Of a stretch of 64,000 bases of DNA, positions 51,590 to 60,763 are shown one piece after another (within the stretch, counting starts at the first letter, position 1; each line of letters opens with the position of its first letter). Both the position numbers and the translations under genes were made by a program. The notes beneath the pieces are model-generated. The model did not search any database, was not told where the DNA came from, and saw nothing but the letters and a program-made list of their open reading frames with translations. The stretch spans positions 248,001 through 312,000 of the forward strand of contig NZ_CP136594.1 in NCBI RefSeq assembly GCF_032852305.1, read 5' to 3'. The stretch comes from Parasphingorhabdus sp. SCSIO 66989 (GTDB lineage: Bacteria; Pseudomonadota; Alphaproteobacteria; Sphingomonadales; Sphingomonadaceae).

Positions 51590-52570
51590 CTAGGCGGCTC
51601 TGGTCCGCAGATAGCGTTCCATCTGGTCATTGCCAAGATGGCGCGTCTCGATACGGCGCCATTGACCATGCGCATCGGACAGGTTGGTAAGGCCGATATC
51701 GCCCAAAGCCGTGCGGCCCTCACCGATCAAAACCGGCGCACGATAGAGCAGCAATTCATCGACCAGATCGGTACGTAGAAACGCGGCTGCCGCTCCGGCC
51801 CCGCCCTCAATCATCAGGCTTTGCGCCTCAAGATCATGCACGGCTTCGGGCGCGGTAATACCGGTCCAGCCTTGTGGCGCAGGCGAGCGGCTCAGCACAA
51901 TCCGCTCCGGGCTGCGCTCTTCCAGACCCGGCAAGCGCACATCAAGACGCGGCGTATCCTGCCGTAATGTCTCACGGCCGACCAATATCGCCTCAAAACG
52001 CGCCCGCTCGCCATGGGCATGGGCGCGTGATGCCTCGCCGGTAATCCATTGGCTGGTGCCATCAGTCATGGCGATCTGGCCATCGAGCGACGTTGCTAAT
52101 TTGAGCATGATATGCGGGCGGCCGCGTTTCTGTTGGCTGAGATAGCCGGCGAGCTGATAGGCTGCCGCCTCTTCTGCCACGCCCTCCGCAACCGCGATCC
52201 CGGCGGCACGCATCCGCTCCGTGCCGCTACCTGCGGTGCGCGGGTCGGGGTCGGTCAACGCGATCACTACTCGCTCGGGCTGGGCCGCACTCAGCAGATC
52301 GGAGCAGGCTGGACCACGATTGGATTTGTGTGCACAAGGCTCCAGCGTGACGTAGACGGTCGCGCCCCTGGCCGCTTCCCCCGCCTGTTCCAGCGCCATA
52401 GCCTCGGCATGCGGGCGACCGCCTTTAGCGGTAACGCCGCGCCCTATAGCCACGCCATCTTTGACGACAATACAACCCACACAGGGATTGGGCGCGGCGA
52501 GTGCAGGGCTGCGCGCCGCGAGTGCAATCGTCGCCTGCATCCAGCGCAGATCGTCAACCTGCGTACTCAC
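51590..52570 (-). CDS. ribD: Riboflavin deaminase/reductase
   Basis: This 326-residue bifunctional enzyme has an N-terminal deaminase domain with the zinc motif HAEAMAL and VTLEPCAHKSNRGPAC, and a C-terminal NADPH reductase domain (PHIMLKLATSLDGQIAMTDGTSQWITGEASR). The start overlaps the upstream small membrane-protein gene by 4 bp (ATGA). The reductase part is somewhat shorter than in E. coli but complete. Confidence 0.93.
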   Translation of the reverse strand: MSTQVDDLRWMQATIALAARSPALAAPNPCVGCIVVKDGVAIGRGVTAKGGRPHAEAMALEQAGEAARGATVYVTLEPCAHKSNRGPACSDLLSAAQPERVVIALTDPDPRTAGSGTERMRAAGIAVAEGVAEEAAAYQLAGYLSQQKRGRPHIMLKLATSLDGQIAMTDGTSQWITGEASRAHAHGERARFEAILVGRETLRQDTPRLDVRLPGLEERSPERIVLSRSPAPQGWTGITAPEAVHDLEAQSLMIEGGAGAAAAFLRTDLVDELLLYRAPVLIGEGRTALGDIGLTNLSDAHGQWRRIETRHLGNDQMERYLRTRAA

Positions 52571-53025
52571 TCGTCATCCACATCAACGCCGGTGGCTTCG
52601 CCGAGCTCGCGATAGAATTGCTTCGAGCGCTCGAACCGTTCGCGATTGGCCTGAAGCCGGGCATCGCGCTCAATCCGGTTGCGCTCATAGCGCGCTTCTT
52701 TCTGCGCCTCGGTCTCATCCAGTGGCGGCAGGTCGACATAATCAATCTCAAATTTGCGCGGCTCAATCCGAAAGCCCGAAGACTCAATCATAAACCCACC
52801 CGCAACACAGACGGTCAGCGCGCCGGCGAGCGCCAGAAAGCGGATGCGCCATGGGCTGTCCCATTTGAGCATCTCGACCAGATCATTAATCGCACCGCTG
52901 GGTGAGACGCGTTTGAAGTAACGGATGCGTTCGGGCTGATCGCTATAGGCAGAGCGTAGCTTCGCCTCGGTCAGGGCCTGAGGCGTGCGGCGGCGCGGTG
53001 GTCGGGAAGGCGGCGGTGTGGTCAT
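52567..53025 (-). CDS. Small single-pass membrane protein of unknown function
   Basis: This 152-residue protein has a Pro/Arg-rich N-terminus (PPPSRPPRRRTPQ), one membrane segment at about residues 60-82 (RIRFLALAGALTVCVAGGFMI), and a charged C-terminal helix (ETEAQKEARYERNRIERDARLQANRERFERSKQF). It is coupled to ribD by a 4-bp overlap. I do not recognise the family. The long charged helix suggests a structural or tethering role. Confidence 0.75.
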   Translation of the reverse strand: MTTPPPSRPPRRRTPQALTEAKLRSAYSDQPERIRYFKRVSPSGAINDLVEMLKWDSPWRIRFLALAGALTVCVAGGFMIESSGFRIEPRKFEIDYVDLPPLDETEAQKEARYERNRIERDARLQANRERFERSKQFYRELGEATGVDVDDE

Positions 53026-53103
53026 CGCCTCTGGATATAGTCATGGGGCTGGCAACAGACCAGCCCCATGATCGGTATTGGCTAATGTGCGCGCTTTTGT
53101 AGG

Positions 53104-53796
53104 CTAGTCATTGATGGTGAAATTCACCGTGAGCGCTATCCATTGCTCATCTGGCTCGCCATCGCGCGTGCCGGGGATAAAGCGCCAGCGGCGCAGCGCC
53201 TGACGCTCGGTCGCGCGCCAGAAAGCCAGATCGCTGGCCGCAATCTGCTTGACCGCCTTGACCCGGCCATCCGCAGCGACAAGCACGCTGATCCGCACCC
53301 GGCCCTCTTCGCCGCTGCGCAATTTTTGCGTCGGATAGGCGGGCTGGAAAAAGCGGGCATAGCGCGGATCGCGTTTCGGGGCGATAATCACCGGCGGGGG
53401 AAGGCGCACGCCGCTGTCGGTGCCGCTTCCATTCTCCGGTCCGATGATGTTTTCCGCCCCCGGATCACCGATCAGCGGCGGGGTAATATCCAGATCGGTA
53501 ATTGGCGGTACCACCAACGCATTGTCATTGGGCATTGGCCGTGGCGGGATAGGCGTGGTTATGGCCGTGCTTGCCTCTTTCGGCTTCTCGACAGGGTCAA
53601 CCGGCTCAGGCGGTGGGGTGGCGGGGATATTTCTGGCGGTGAAGCCCCCATCGATAATCGGGTCATCACTGACCACCGCAATCGGCACCAGGACCAGCGC
53701 CGCAATGACGCTGCCCTGCAAGGCTGCGACCATGATCGCGCTCTTGACGCGATCGCCGTTACTCGCCCCGAAACCGGGTTGATCGGCATAGCTCAT
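53104..53796 (-). CDS. TonB-family energy transducer
   Basis: The protein of about 230 residues has one N-terminal membrane helix (AIMVAALQGSVIAALVLVPIAVV), a proline-rich periplasmic spacer (TPPPEPVDPVEKPKE and IPPRPMPND), and a C-terminal TonB domain with YPTQKLRSGEEGRVRISVLVAADGRVKAVKQI and RRWRFIPGTRDG. I chose ATG 53796, preceded by GGGAGAG, over a start 48 bases upstream. No exbB or exbD is adjacent. It could serve receptors such as the one at 38525, but nothing links them directly. Confidence 0.88.
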   Translation of the reverse strand: MSYADQPGFGASNGDRVKSAIMVAALQGSVIAALVLVPIAVVSDDPIIDGGFTARNIPATPPPEPVDPVEKPKEASTAITTPIPPRPMPNDNALVVPPITDLDITPPLIGDPGAENIIGPENGSGTDSGVRLPPPVIIAPKRDPRYARFFQPAYPTQKLRSGEEGRVRISVLVAADGRVKAVKQIAASDLAFWRATERQALRRWRFIPGTRDGEPDEQWIALTVNFTIND

Positions 53797-53923
53797 ACTA
53801 CTCTCCCAAGCGTGTTTTTGTGGGTGCACGGTTTTCCGTGTCACCGCATATTATGCTGAGAGAATGTTCAAAAAGTCAATATTCCGTAGCGTAAACTTGG
53901 GTTTCCACTAGCAAGCCGACCAA

Positions 53924-55261
53924 TTACTGCGCTGCGCGCTCCAACCGGCGCAGCGCCACATCGCGGCCCAAGATCGGCACCATCTCGGCCATATCGGGAC
54001 CGTGATTCTGGCCAGTCAGCGCCTGACGTAACGGCATAAACAGCGCCTTGCCCTTGCGGCCGGTTGCCTCTTTGAGCGCGCCGGTCAGCGCGCCCCACAC
54101 TGCATCGGACCAGTCGAGCCCGGTCAGCGTATCATGCGCGGTTTTCAGATAAGCGCGGGTCTCCTCGTCAAATTCGGGTAGTTCAACCGGCCCTTCGACA
54201 ATCGCCCACCAATCGGCGACTTCGCCGAGATGCGCGACATTGGGGCGGATGGCATGCCAGGCTGCATCATCCATCGCCTTGGGCAAGCGCTCCGCAACAG
54301 CACCATAATCCAGCCCATGGACAATCTGGGTATTGAGCCGCGCCAGATCTTCGGGATCGAATTTGGCGGGTGCGCGGCCAAAGCGGCTGAAATCCATTGT
54401 ATCAACCAAATGGGTTATGTCTGACTCAGCTATGACCGGATCGCTCGTGCCCAGCCGTGCCAGCAGCGCCAGCACCGCTTGCGGCTCGATATGCTGCTCG
54501 CGAAAATCGCTGACGCCCATGGAGCCGAGCCGTTTGGAGAGCTTGCCCTCCTTGCCCATCAGCAGCGCGCTATGGGCAAAGGTGGGAATATCCGCGCCCA
54601 GCGCTTCAAACATCTGGATTTGCGCCGCGGTATTGGCGACATGGTCCTCACCGCGCACGACATGGGTGACGCCATGGTCGGCATCGTCAATGGTAGACGG
54701 CAGCATATAGAGCCAGCTACCATCGGCGCGGCGGATCACCGGATCGGACAGCGCCGGAGGATCGAATTTTTGCGGCCCACGCACCAGATCATCCCAGACA
54801 ATCGGCGCATCATGATCAAGCTTAAAGCGCCAATGCGGCGTGCGGCCTTCCGCCTCATAAGCCGCGATCTGCTCCGCCGTCAGCTCCAACGCGCCGCGAT
54901 CATATACCGGCGCAAGCCCGCGCGAGCGCAGCACCTTGCGCTTCAGGTCCAGCTCCTGCGCCGTCTCATAACAGGGATAAACCCGGCCATCGGCTTTGAG
55001 TTTCTCAAACGCCGCCTCATAAGCGTCAAACCGCTCCGACTGGCGGAAACTGCTGTCCCAATCGAGCCCCAACCATTGCATATCGCGCTGAATGCCGGTG
55101 ACATATTCTTCTTTGGAACGCTCCTTGTCGGTATCATCGATGCGCAGAACAAAATGCCCGCCGGTTTTGCGGGCCCACATCCAGTTATGCAGCGCGGTGC
55201 GAATATTGCCGATATGCAAATGGCCGGTCGGCGACGGCGCGAAACGGGTCTTGGTGGTCAT
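53924..55261 (-). CDS. gltX: Glutamyl-tRNA synthetase
   Basis: This 445-residue class I synthetase has the HIGH motif in RFAPSPTGHLHIGNIRTALHNW and the KMSKS motif as KLSKRLG near residue 230. The VVRGEDHVANTAAQIQMFEALGA block identifies it as a Glu-specific synthetase. The cysteine/histidine zinc residues of some bacterial GltX are not evident. Its short C-terminal part suggests the small alphaproteobacterial paralogue, so a second copy may exist elsewhere. Confidence 0.94.
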   Translation of the reverse strand: MTTKTRFAPSPTGHLHIGNIRTALHNWMWARKTGGHFVLRIDDTDKERSKEEYVTGIQRDMQWLGLDWDSSFRQSERFDAYEAAFEKLKADGRVYPCYETAQELDLKRKVLRSRGLAPVYDRGALELTAEQIAAYEAEGRTPHWRFKLDHDAPIVWDDLVRGPQKFDPPALSDPVIRRADGSWLYMLPSTIDDADHGVTHVVRGEDHVANTAAQIQMFEALGADIPTFAHSALLMGKEGKLSKRLGSMGVSDFREQHIEPQAVLALLARLGTSDPVIAESDITHLVDTMDFSRFGRAPAKFDPEDLARLNTQIVHGLDYGAVAERLPKAMDDAAWHAIRPNVAHLGEVADWWAIVEGPVELPEFDEETRAYLKTAHDTLTGLDWSDAVWGALTGALKEATGRKGKALFMPLRQALTGQNHGPDMAEMVPILGRDVALRRLERAAQ

Positions 55262-55323
55262 GGGTGCTTGCTTTGATTATAGAAAAACAGAATTACTGAC
55301 TATTTTGTTATAGAGCTTCGTTA

Positions 55324-55620
55324 TTACAGCCTGTGAATGTTCCACAAATCTACAACGCCTTCTTCGTCATTGATTGTGAAAACAATTACTGCGCGAGGCA
55401 GACGCCTTAAATATGGAGATTCGTAGACCCACATGTCATCAATGTCAGGATGCGGCACACCCAGCATATAAGGGTCAAATTCGGCGAGATCCTCGAAGTT
55501 TCTTAATACCTCTTCAAATCCAACTGGATCAACGCTGTCCAGCCGACTGTAATAGGCTCTCTCGAAAAGTGGAGAGTAGCGACATATCCACGGCGTTTTT
55601 GTCCGATCTCGCTTTTTCAA
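55324..55620 (-). CDS. RelE/ParE-like toxin candidate
   Basis: This 98-residue protein starts at TTG 55620 (weak AAAGAGAG site just upstream). RYSPLFERAYYSRLDSVDPVGFEEVLRNFEDLAEFDP and YLRRLPRAVIVFTINDEEGVVDLWNIHRL recall the RelE/ParE fold: an N-terminal helix pair, then a sheet ending in a conserved Arg-rich strand. It overlaps the end of the upstream Panacea-like gene by about 92 bp in another frame. The start is uncertain. A toxin role fits the pairing and the A+T-rich patch around it, but is inferred. Confidence 0.55.
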   Translation of the reverse strand: MKKRDRTKTPWICRYSPLFERAYYSRLDSVDPVGFEEVLRNFEDLAEFDPYMLGVPHPDIDDMWVYESPYLRRLPRAVIVFTINDEEGVVDLWNIHRL

Positions 55621-56242
55621 ACTCTCTTTGCCCCTCGCTAGCTGCGTCTAGAGCCTCTGGAGTTGGCTCATTAGGTATCAACAGTAACGCTGAATGATAG
55701 GGAATCTCTTTCCCCATATCAGCCATTTGCCAAGGTAATTTATGGCTATATTCGCTGATGCTTTTTGCGGTGTTATCCCTGCAAACGAAATCGATAATAT
55801 CGTCAAGCAAATCGACTTCCATTTCAGACAGCACACCTTCAGGTTCTGTCGCTTTTGCCCTGTATTCGCGCTTTTGGTAGCCGTGATAATCCACTTCATT
55901 TATTTCTATCGCGCCAGCACGCTCCATCTCCCGGAGTTGAAACAGCAACTGATCGGAGGCAGGACCATATGGCCTTTTCCGATACGTAGCCCCAGTCACA
56001 ACTTGCCTGTGGTGAGCATAAGACAACATATCTAGAAAATAGAGAACTTTATGAAGCTTAACCGCACCAAGATCGTCCGGAGAACAAGCATGGCAAACAT
56101 GCAGTATAACTGCACGCATCTTGTTCCTATCAAACTGGATATCCGGCAAAACACACTCCAATGGCCTGTTCAAAAATATACTTACTGTATACTTTAAAAT
56201 CAAGTCATTGAATATATGATAAAAAATAGACTCAGATTTCAA
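55529..56242 (-). CDS. Panacea-domain (SocA/DUF4065-like) antitoxin candidate
   Basis: This 237-residue protein has a Panacea-type domain from about residue 42: LHVCHACSPDDLGAVKLHKVLYFLDMLSYAHH, then GATYRKRPYGPASDQLLFQLREMERAG, then LSEMEVDLLDDIIDFVCRDNTAKSISEYSHKLPWQMADMG. Panacea domains act as versatile antitoxins paired with diverse toxins. The first 40 residues may not be translated; an internal ATG near 56116 (MRAVILH) is a reasonable start. The sequence is A+T-rich compared with gltX and nadE around it, a sign of transfer. Confidence 0.78.
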   Translation of the reverse strand: MKSESIFYHIFNDLILKYTVSIFLNRPLECVLPDIQFDRNKMRAVILHVCHACSPDDLGAVKLHKVLYFLDMLSYAHHRQVVTGATYRKRPYGPASDQLLFQLREMERAGAIEINEVDYHGYQKREYRAKATEPEGVLSEMEVDLLDDIIDFVCRDNTAKSISEYSHKLPWQMADMGKEIPYHSALLLIPNEPTPEALDAASEGQREFEKARSDKNAVDMSLLSTFRESLLQSAGQR

Positions 56243-56258
56243 TTGCTTGGGTGTCTAT

Positions 56259-57947
56259 TCACACCGTCCGAAACGCATTGGTAATAGGATAGCGCCTGTC
56301 CCGCCCGAAATTGCGGCTGCCTAGTTTTACGCCCGGCGGCGACTGTCGGCGTTTATATTCGGCGATATAGAGCAGGCGCTCGATGCGGATAACCGTATCG
56401 CGGTCAAAGCCCTGCTCGACCAGATCATCGACCGACTGTTCCTTCTCGATCAAGCCATTGAGCAGCGGATCGAGCACTTCATAGGGCGGCAGGCTGTCCG
56501 AATCCTTCTGGTCAGGGCGCAGTTCGGCGCTGGGCGGTTTGGTGACGACATTGTCAGGCATCACCGGGCCGTCGGGGCCGAGGCCGAGCGAGGGCTTGTT
56601 GTGATTGCGCCAGCGTGACAGCGCGAACACTGTCAGCTTATAGGCGTCTTTCAGCACCGAATAGCCGCCCGCCATATCGCCGTAAATGGTGGCATAACCA
56701 ACGCTCATCTCGCTCTTGTTCCCCGTAGTAAGCAGCATATGGCCGAACTTGTTAGAGAGCGCCATCAGCGTCACGCCACGGATGCGCGACTGGATATTCT
56801 CCTCGGTTATATCGACCGTCTCATCGGCAAAACTGTCCTCCAGCATTGCGTCAAAGCCTTCGACCGCCGGATTGATCGCGATGGTGTCGAGCCTTGTGCC
56901 GAGCATTTTGGCGCAGGCCTCGGCATCGTCGAGGCTCTCCTCGCTGGTATAGCGGCTCGGCATCATTACGCACCAAACCCGGTCCGCGCCTAATGCATCG
57001 ACCGCCACCGCCGCTGACAGCGCGCTGTCTATCCCGCCCGACAGGCCGAGCACCACGCCGGGAAAGCCGTTGCGGTTCACATAGTCGCGCAAGCCAACAA
57101 TCATCGCATTATAGATATCCGCCGGATGCTGATCCCATGACGCCACCGTCTCCGGCCCGGAACAATTGGCGCAGGTCCAGCCGCTGTCGCTGCGCTCCCA
57201 GATGGTGGTGCGGATATGCTCTTCCCAATCGGGCAGGCGATGCACCGTCTCGCCATCCGCATTGAGCACGAAGGAGCAGCCATCAAATACCAGCTCATCC
57301 TGACCGCCGACGCGGTTGAGAAAGAGCAGCGGCAAGCCGGTTTCCTTGACGCGGCTGCGAAACACCTCAACCTCGCGATGCTCTTCCTTGGCGATTTCAT
57401 AAGGGCTGCCATTGACCGAGATCAGCAATTCGGCACCCTGATCGGCAAGATGGCGCGGTACCTTGGGCAGCCAGCCATCCTCGCAGATCGGCAGGCCGAG
57501 CTTGACCCCGCGAAACTCCACCGGGCGCGGCAAAGGCCCCTGTTTGAACAGACGCAGCTCATCGAAGGTACCATAATTGGGGAGTTCATGCTTTAGCCGC
57601 ACATCAGCGATTGCGCCACCATCGAGAATCGCCACACCATTGTGCAGTTTGTCGCCATCCATAAATACGCTGCCAACCAGCATCGCCGGGCCGCCATCTG
57701 CCGTCGCGGCCGCCAACCGGTCCAGCTCTTCCGAGGCGCGATGGATCAGCGCCGGTTTAAGCACCAAATCCTCGGGCGGATAGCCGATCAGCTGCAGTTC
57801 GGGATAGATGATCAGGTCGGGCTGCGCATCGGCGGGTGCATCGCGCATCGCGTCGGCGCGCACCGCCAGCATGGCATCGGCATTCTCGCCCAGCGCCCCC
57901 ATTTTCTGGTTGAGCTGGGCCATGGTGATAATCAGGCGATCAGTCAT
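56259..57947 (-). CDS. nadE: Glutamine-dependent NAD synthetase
   Basis: This protein of about 562 residues couples an N-terminal nitrilase-type glutaminase domain to a C-terminal synthetase. PDLIIYPELQLIGYPPEDL holds the Glu, LGLPICEDGW the nucleophilic Cys, and GVVLGLSGGIDSALSAAVAVDALG the ATP loop of the synthetase. It makes NAD from nicotinate adenine dinucleotide using glutamine. I set the start at 57947 (MTDRLIITMAQLNQK) after AGGCGG rather than the upstream ATG. Both domains are intact. Confidence 0.94.
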   Translation of the reverse strand: MTDRLIITMAQLNQKMGALGENADAMLAVRADAMRDAPADAQPDLIIYPELQLIGYPPEDLVLKPALIHRASEELDRLAAATADGGPAMLVGSVFMDGDKLHNGVAILDGGAIADVRLKHELPNYGTFDELRLFKQGPLPRPVEFRGVKLGLPICEDGWLPKVPRHLADQGAELLISVNGSPYEIAKEEHREVEVFRSRVKETGLPLLFLNRVGGQDELVFDGCSFVLNADGETVHRLPDWEEHIRTTIWERSDSGWTCANCSGPETVASWDQHPADIYNAMIVGLRDYVNRNGFPGVVLGLSGGIDSALSAAVAVDALGADRVWCVMMPSRYTSEESLDDAEACAKMLGTRLDTIAINPAVEGFDAMLEDSFADETVDITEENIQSRIRGVTLMALSNKFGHMLLTTGNKSEMSVGYATIYGDMAGGYSVLKDAYKLTVFALSRWRNHNKPSLGLGPDGPVMPDNVVTKPPSAELRPDQKDSDSLPPYEVLDPLLNGLIEKEQSVDDLVEQGFDRDTVIRIERLLYIAEYKRRQSPPGVKLGSRNFGRDRRYPITNAFRTV

Positions 57948-58161
57948 GACCGCCTGATAGAAAGCTGCGCCGCTGGCGGCAATGATTTTCACCCAAAGGC
58001 AAGCAGACCCTGCCAGCGCCGCCCCATGACCCCCAGATCATTGGAGGAGATTATCCACGGCCTTTTGCACTGTCACAAAAGTTTCGTCTTTCGCTTTCGG
58101 CGCGTGATGCTAAAGACTGGGCGCAGCGACAATCGGGGACCATTTCGGGGAGCGGGCACTC

Positions 58162-59097
58162 ATGAAAATCATGTCGGGGAACAGCAATTTGCCATTGGCG
58201 CGGGCGATTGCGGGCTATCTGGAAATGCCGCTGACCGATGCCAGCGTCCGCCGCTTTGCCGATGAGGAAATCTTCGTCGAAATCCATGAAAATGTGCGCG
58301 GCGAGGATGTGTTTCTGATCCAGTCCACCTGTTACCCCGCCAATGACAATCTGATGGAATTGCTGATCTGCATCGACGCGCTGAAACGTGCCTCGGCGCG
58401 TCGGATCACCGCGGTTATCCCCTATTTCGGCTATGCCCGGCAGGACCGGAAGCCCGGCCCGCGCACGCCGATTTCGGCCAAGCTGGTCGCCAATCTGATC
58501 ACTGTGGCCGGGGCTGACCGCGTTCTTTCAGTTGATCTGCATGCCGGGCAGATTCAGGGCTTTTTCGATATCCCGACCGACAATCTCTATGGCGCGCCGG
58601 TGATGGCGGCGGATATTCAGGCGCGTTTCGGTGCGCATGAGCTGATGGTGGTTTCGCCCGATGTTGGCGGTGTGGTCCGCGCCCGGGCGCTGGCCAAGCG
58701 GCTCAACAACGCGCCGCTGGCGATTGTCGATAAGCGCCGCGAAAAAGCAGGCGAATCGGAAGTGATGAACATCATCGGCAATGTCGAAGGGCGCTTCTGC
58801 ATCCTGATCGACGATATTGTCGATTCCGGTGGCACGCTCTGCAACGCGGCTGATGCGTTGCGCGAGGCGGGCGCGGTCGATGTTGCCGCCTATGTGACGC
58901 ATGGCGTGCTTTCCGGCGCAGCGGTCGAGCGGGTCGACAAAAGCACGCTGAAACAGCTTGTGATCACCGATTCGATTGAGGCGACCGAAGAGGTCAAAGC
59001 GTCGGATCGCATCCGCCCGCTGCCGATCGCACCGCTGTTGGGCGAGGCGATGCGCCGCATTGCCGAGGAAAGCAGCGTTTCCAGCCTGTTTGACTAA
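58162..59097 (+). CDS. prs: Ribose-phosphate pyrophosphokinase
   Basis: This 311-residue enzyme makes PRPP from ribose 5-phosphate and [27 protein letters not shown], the flexible-loop [10 protein letters not shown], the segment [18 protein letters not shown], and the PRPP-binding loop [13 protein letters not shown] are all present. A GGGAGCGGG site precedes ATG 58162. It is read away from nadE, the two sharing a 214-bp divergent region. Confidence 0.96.
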   Translation: MKIMSGNSNLPLARAIAGYLEMPLTDASVRRFADEEIFVEIHENVRGEDVFLIQSTCYPANDNLMELLICIDALKRASARRITAVIPYFGYARQDRKPGPRTPISAKLVANLITVAGADRVLSVDLHAGQIQGFFDIPTDNLYGAPVMAADIQARFGAHELMVVSPDVGGVVRARALAKRLNNAPLAIVDKRREKAGESEVMNIIGNVEGRFCILIDDIVDSGGTLCNAADALREAGAVDVAAYVTHGVLSGAAVERVDKSTLKQLVITDSIEATEEVKASDRIRPLPIAPLLGEAMRRIAEESSVSSLFD

Positions 59098-59132
59098 CGC
59101 ATACCCCGCTTCCAAAAGACAAGGACCTGACT

Positions 59133-59540
59133 ATGCCGAGCCTCGCGCTCCTGTTCCGCTATCGCATCGCTATTGCGATATTGGCGATCATCATATCCGT
59201 CGGTGCCTGGGGCACAGAGATAGGCGAGCTGGTCTATGTCTGCCCCTATTGCCGGGCGCAGCGCACGGTCATCGGTCTTTTGGGCCTAATGCTGCTGGTC
59301 CAGCCGCAGCATTGGCTCAATCGCTGGATTGCTTCTGTCCTTGCGGTTTTCGGCCTTGTCGTTGCCGGCATGCAGCATTTTAATGGCTGGAAGAAGATCA
59401 TGGCGGGCGAGTTTAGCTGGGGCGAATACTGGTATGCCAATGCCTGGATGCTTTCCGGCTTTGCGCTGTTTATCATTACCGGCCTGATCCTCTATCTCTG
59501 GGCCTGGCAGCCTGTTACAAATGAGGCTGAGGACGCTTAA
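59133..59540 (+). CDS. Small membrane protein with DsbB-like CPxC motif
   Basis: This 135-residue protein has about four hydrophobic helices. After the first helix it has LVYVCPYCRAQRTVIGLLGLMLL, which resembles the CPLCxxQR motif at the start of the first periplasmic loop of DsbB/VKOR-type oxidoreductases. No second Cys pair is present. It follows prs by 35 bp and precedes the histidinol-phosphatase-like gene by 15 bp, so the three may be co-transcribed. A redox role is inferred from the motif only. Confidence 0.65.
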   Translation: MPSLALLFRYRIAIAILAIIISVGAWGTEIGELVYVCPYCRAQRTVIGLLGLMLLVQPQHWLNRWIASVLAVFGLVVAGMQHFNGWKKIMAGEFSWGEYWYANAWMLSGFALFIITGLILYLWAWQPVTNEAEDA

Positions 59541-59555
59541 ACAAAAAGGGCCGCC

Positions 59556-60332
59556 ATGACCCCTGCAGACATTACCCTTGCCGAACGTCTGGCTGACGCC
59601 GCTGCAGCCGCGATCCGGCCCTATTATCGAGCAGAGTTTGAAACCGAGACCAAGCGCGACAAGTCGCCGGTGACCGAGGCCGACAAGGCCGCCGAAAGTG
59701 CGATGCGTCAGATATTGGAAGCCGAGCGGCCTGAAGATGCGATTATTGGCGAGGAATTCGGCCGCAAATCGGGCATGTCGCGCCGCTGCTGGGTGCTCGA
59801 TCCGATTGATGGCACCACCAGCTTTATCGCCGGGCGGCCGCTATTCGGCACGCTGATCGCGCTCACCGTCAATGATTTTCCGGTGATCGGCATTATCGAT
59901 CAGCCGATTTCGGGCGAACGCTGGCTCGGCGTATCGGGCCGCGAAACGCTCTTCAATGGCAAACCTGTGCGCAGCCGCCCCTGCCCCAAGCTCGACGAAG
60001 CGATCCTCGCCACCACCAGCCCGCATCTGTTCAGCAATCAGGATGCAGATTATTTCTCCGCGCTGGCCAAGCAGACCGAGACCAAGCGACTGATCTGGGG
60101 CGGTGATTGCTATAATTACGGCCTGCTCGCCAGCGGCCATCTCGACATTGTCTGCGAAAGCGGCCTGAAGCTCCACGATTACGCCGCGCTGGTCCCGGTG
60201 GTCGAAGGCGCCGGCGGCATGATGTGCGACTGGTATGGCGACCCGCTACACGCCAAGTCCGATGGCCGGGTTCTGGCTATCGGTGATCCGGCAAGGCTGG
60301 AGGATGTTATCGGGGCGATGGCGACGGGATGA
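59556..60332 (+). CDS. hisN: Histidinol-phosphatase, IMPase family (HisN-like)
   Basis: This 258-residue phosphatase of the inositol-monophosphatase family has the metal-site motifs GEEFG (about residue 67), WVLDPIDGTTSFIAGRP and the second site GGDCYNYGLLASGHLDIVCESGLKLHDYAALVPVVEGAGG. The last block, including the L-K-x-x-D-x-A pattern, is typical of HisN-type members rather than SuhB. It would remove the phosphate from histidinol phosphate. CysQ or an archaeal-type FBPase cannot be excluded by eye. Confidence 0.78.
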   Translation: MTPADITLAERLADAAAAAIRPYYRAEFETETKRDKSPVTEADKAAESAMRQILEAERPEDAIIGEEFGRKSGMSRRCWVLDPIDGTTSFIAGRPLFGTLIALTVNDFPVIGIIDQPISGERWLGVSGRETLFNGKPVRSRPCPKLDEAILATTSPHLFSNQDADYFSALAKQTETKRLIWGGDCYNYGLLASGHLDIVCESGLKLHDYAALVPVVEGAGGMMCDWYGDPLHAKSDGRVLAIGDPARLEDVIGAMATG

Positions 60333-60334
60333 CG

Positions 60335-60763
60335 CTATTTGGCGGGCCTATCATCAACAATAAGTTCGCCTTTCTCCCAAAAGGCCGCGACCTTATCCCA
60401 CCAATACTTTGATTCACTTAAAAGCCATGGTTCAAAGCCGGATGGCTTGGTAGTGCTGTGCAGGCCCTCATTTTGCAAGTCTTCCAGCAAACCAACCACT
60501 GCGGCTTCTTGAACATAATGCTCACCTTCGAGGCACCAGCGATCCACAAGTTGAAATATCTGTCGGAATTTATCCGTCTCGCCTTTTGCAAGCATTGCAA
60601 TGAGGTGTCGCGCCAAATCAGAAAGAACCAAATAGATCGGAAGGTCCGTGTCTCCCCCTTCCTCCTCATAGTCTTCCCACTCAACCAAGAAGTCTCCCCA
60701 TGCCCCTTGGAAGCTTGGGTCAATATCGAGATACATCGGGATCATCTCATTGCGGAGTATCAC
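60335..60763 (-). CDS. Small acidic cytosolic protein of unknown function
   Basis: This 142-residue protein starts at GTG 60763 behind GGGAGG. It is acidic and probably all-helical (DLARHLIAMLAKGETDKFRQIFQLVDRWCLEGEHYVQEAAVVGLLEDLQN). I do not recognise the family with certainty; the pattern is like small immunity-type proteins seen next to SMI1/KNR4-like sets, but no toxin gene is adjacent. The patch is more A+T-rich than neighbours. It ends 3 bp from the convergent phosphatase gene. Confidence 0.6.
   Translation of the reverse strand: MILRNEMIPMYLDIDPSFQGAWGDFLVEWEDYEEEGGDTDLPIYLVLSDLARHLIAMLAKGETDKFRQIFQLVDRWCLEGEHYVQEAAVVGLLEDLQNEGLHSTTKPSGFEPWLLSESKYWWDKVAAFWEKGELIVDDRPAK

Noticed and set aside
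55324-56242. Prophage remnant
   Set aside because: Only two genes in an A+T-rich patch, with no phage structural or integrase genes around.
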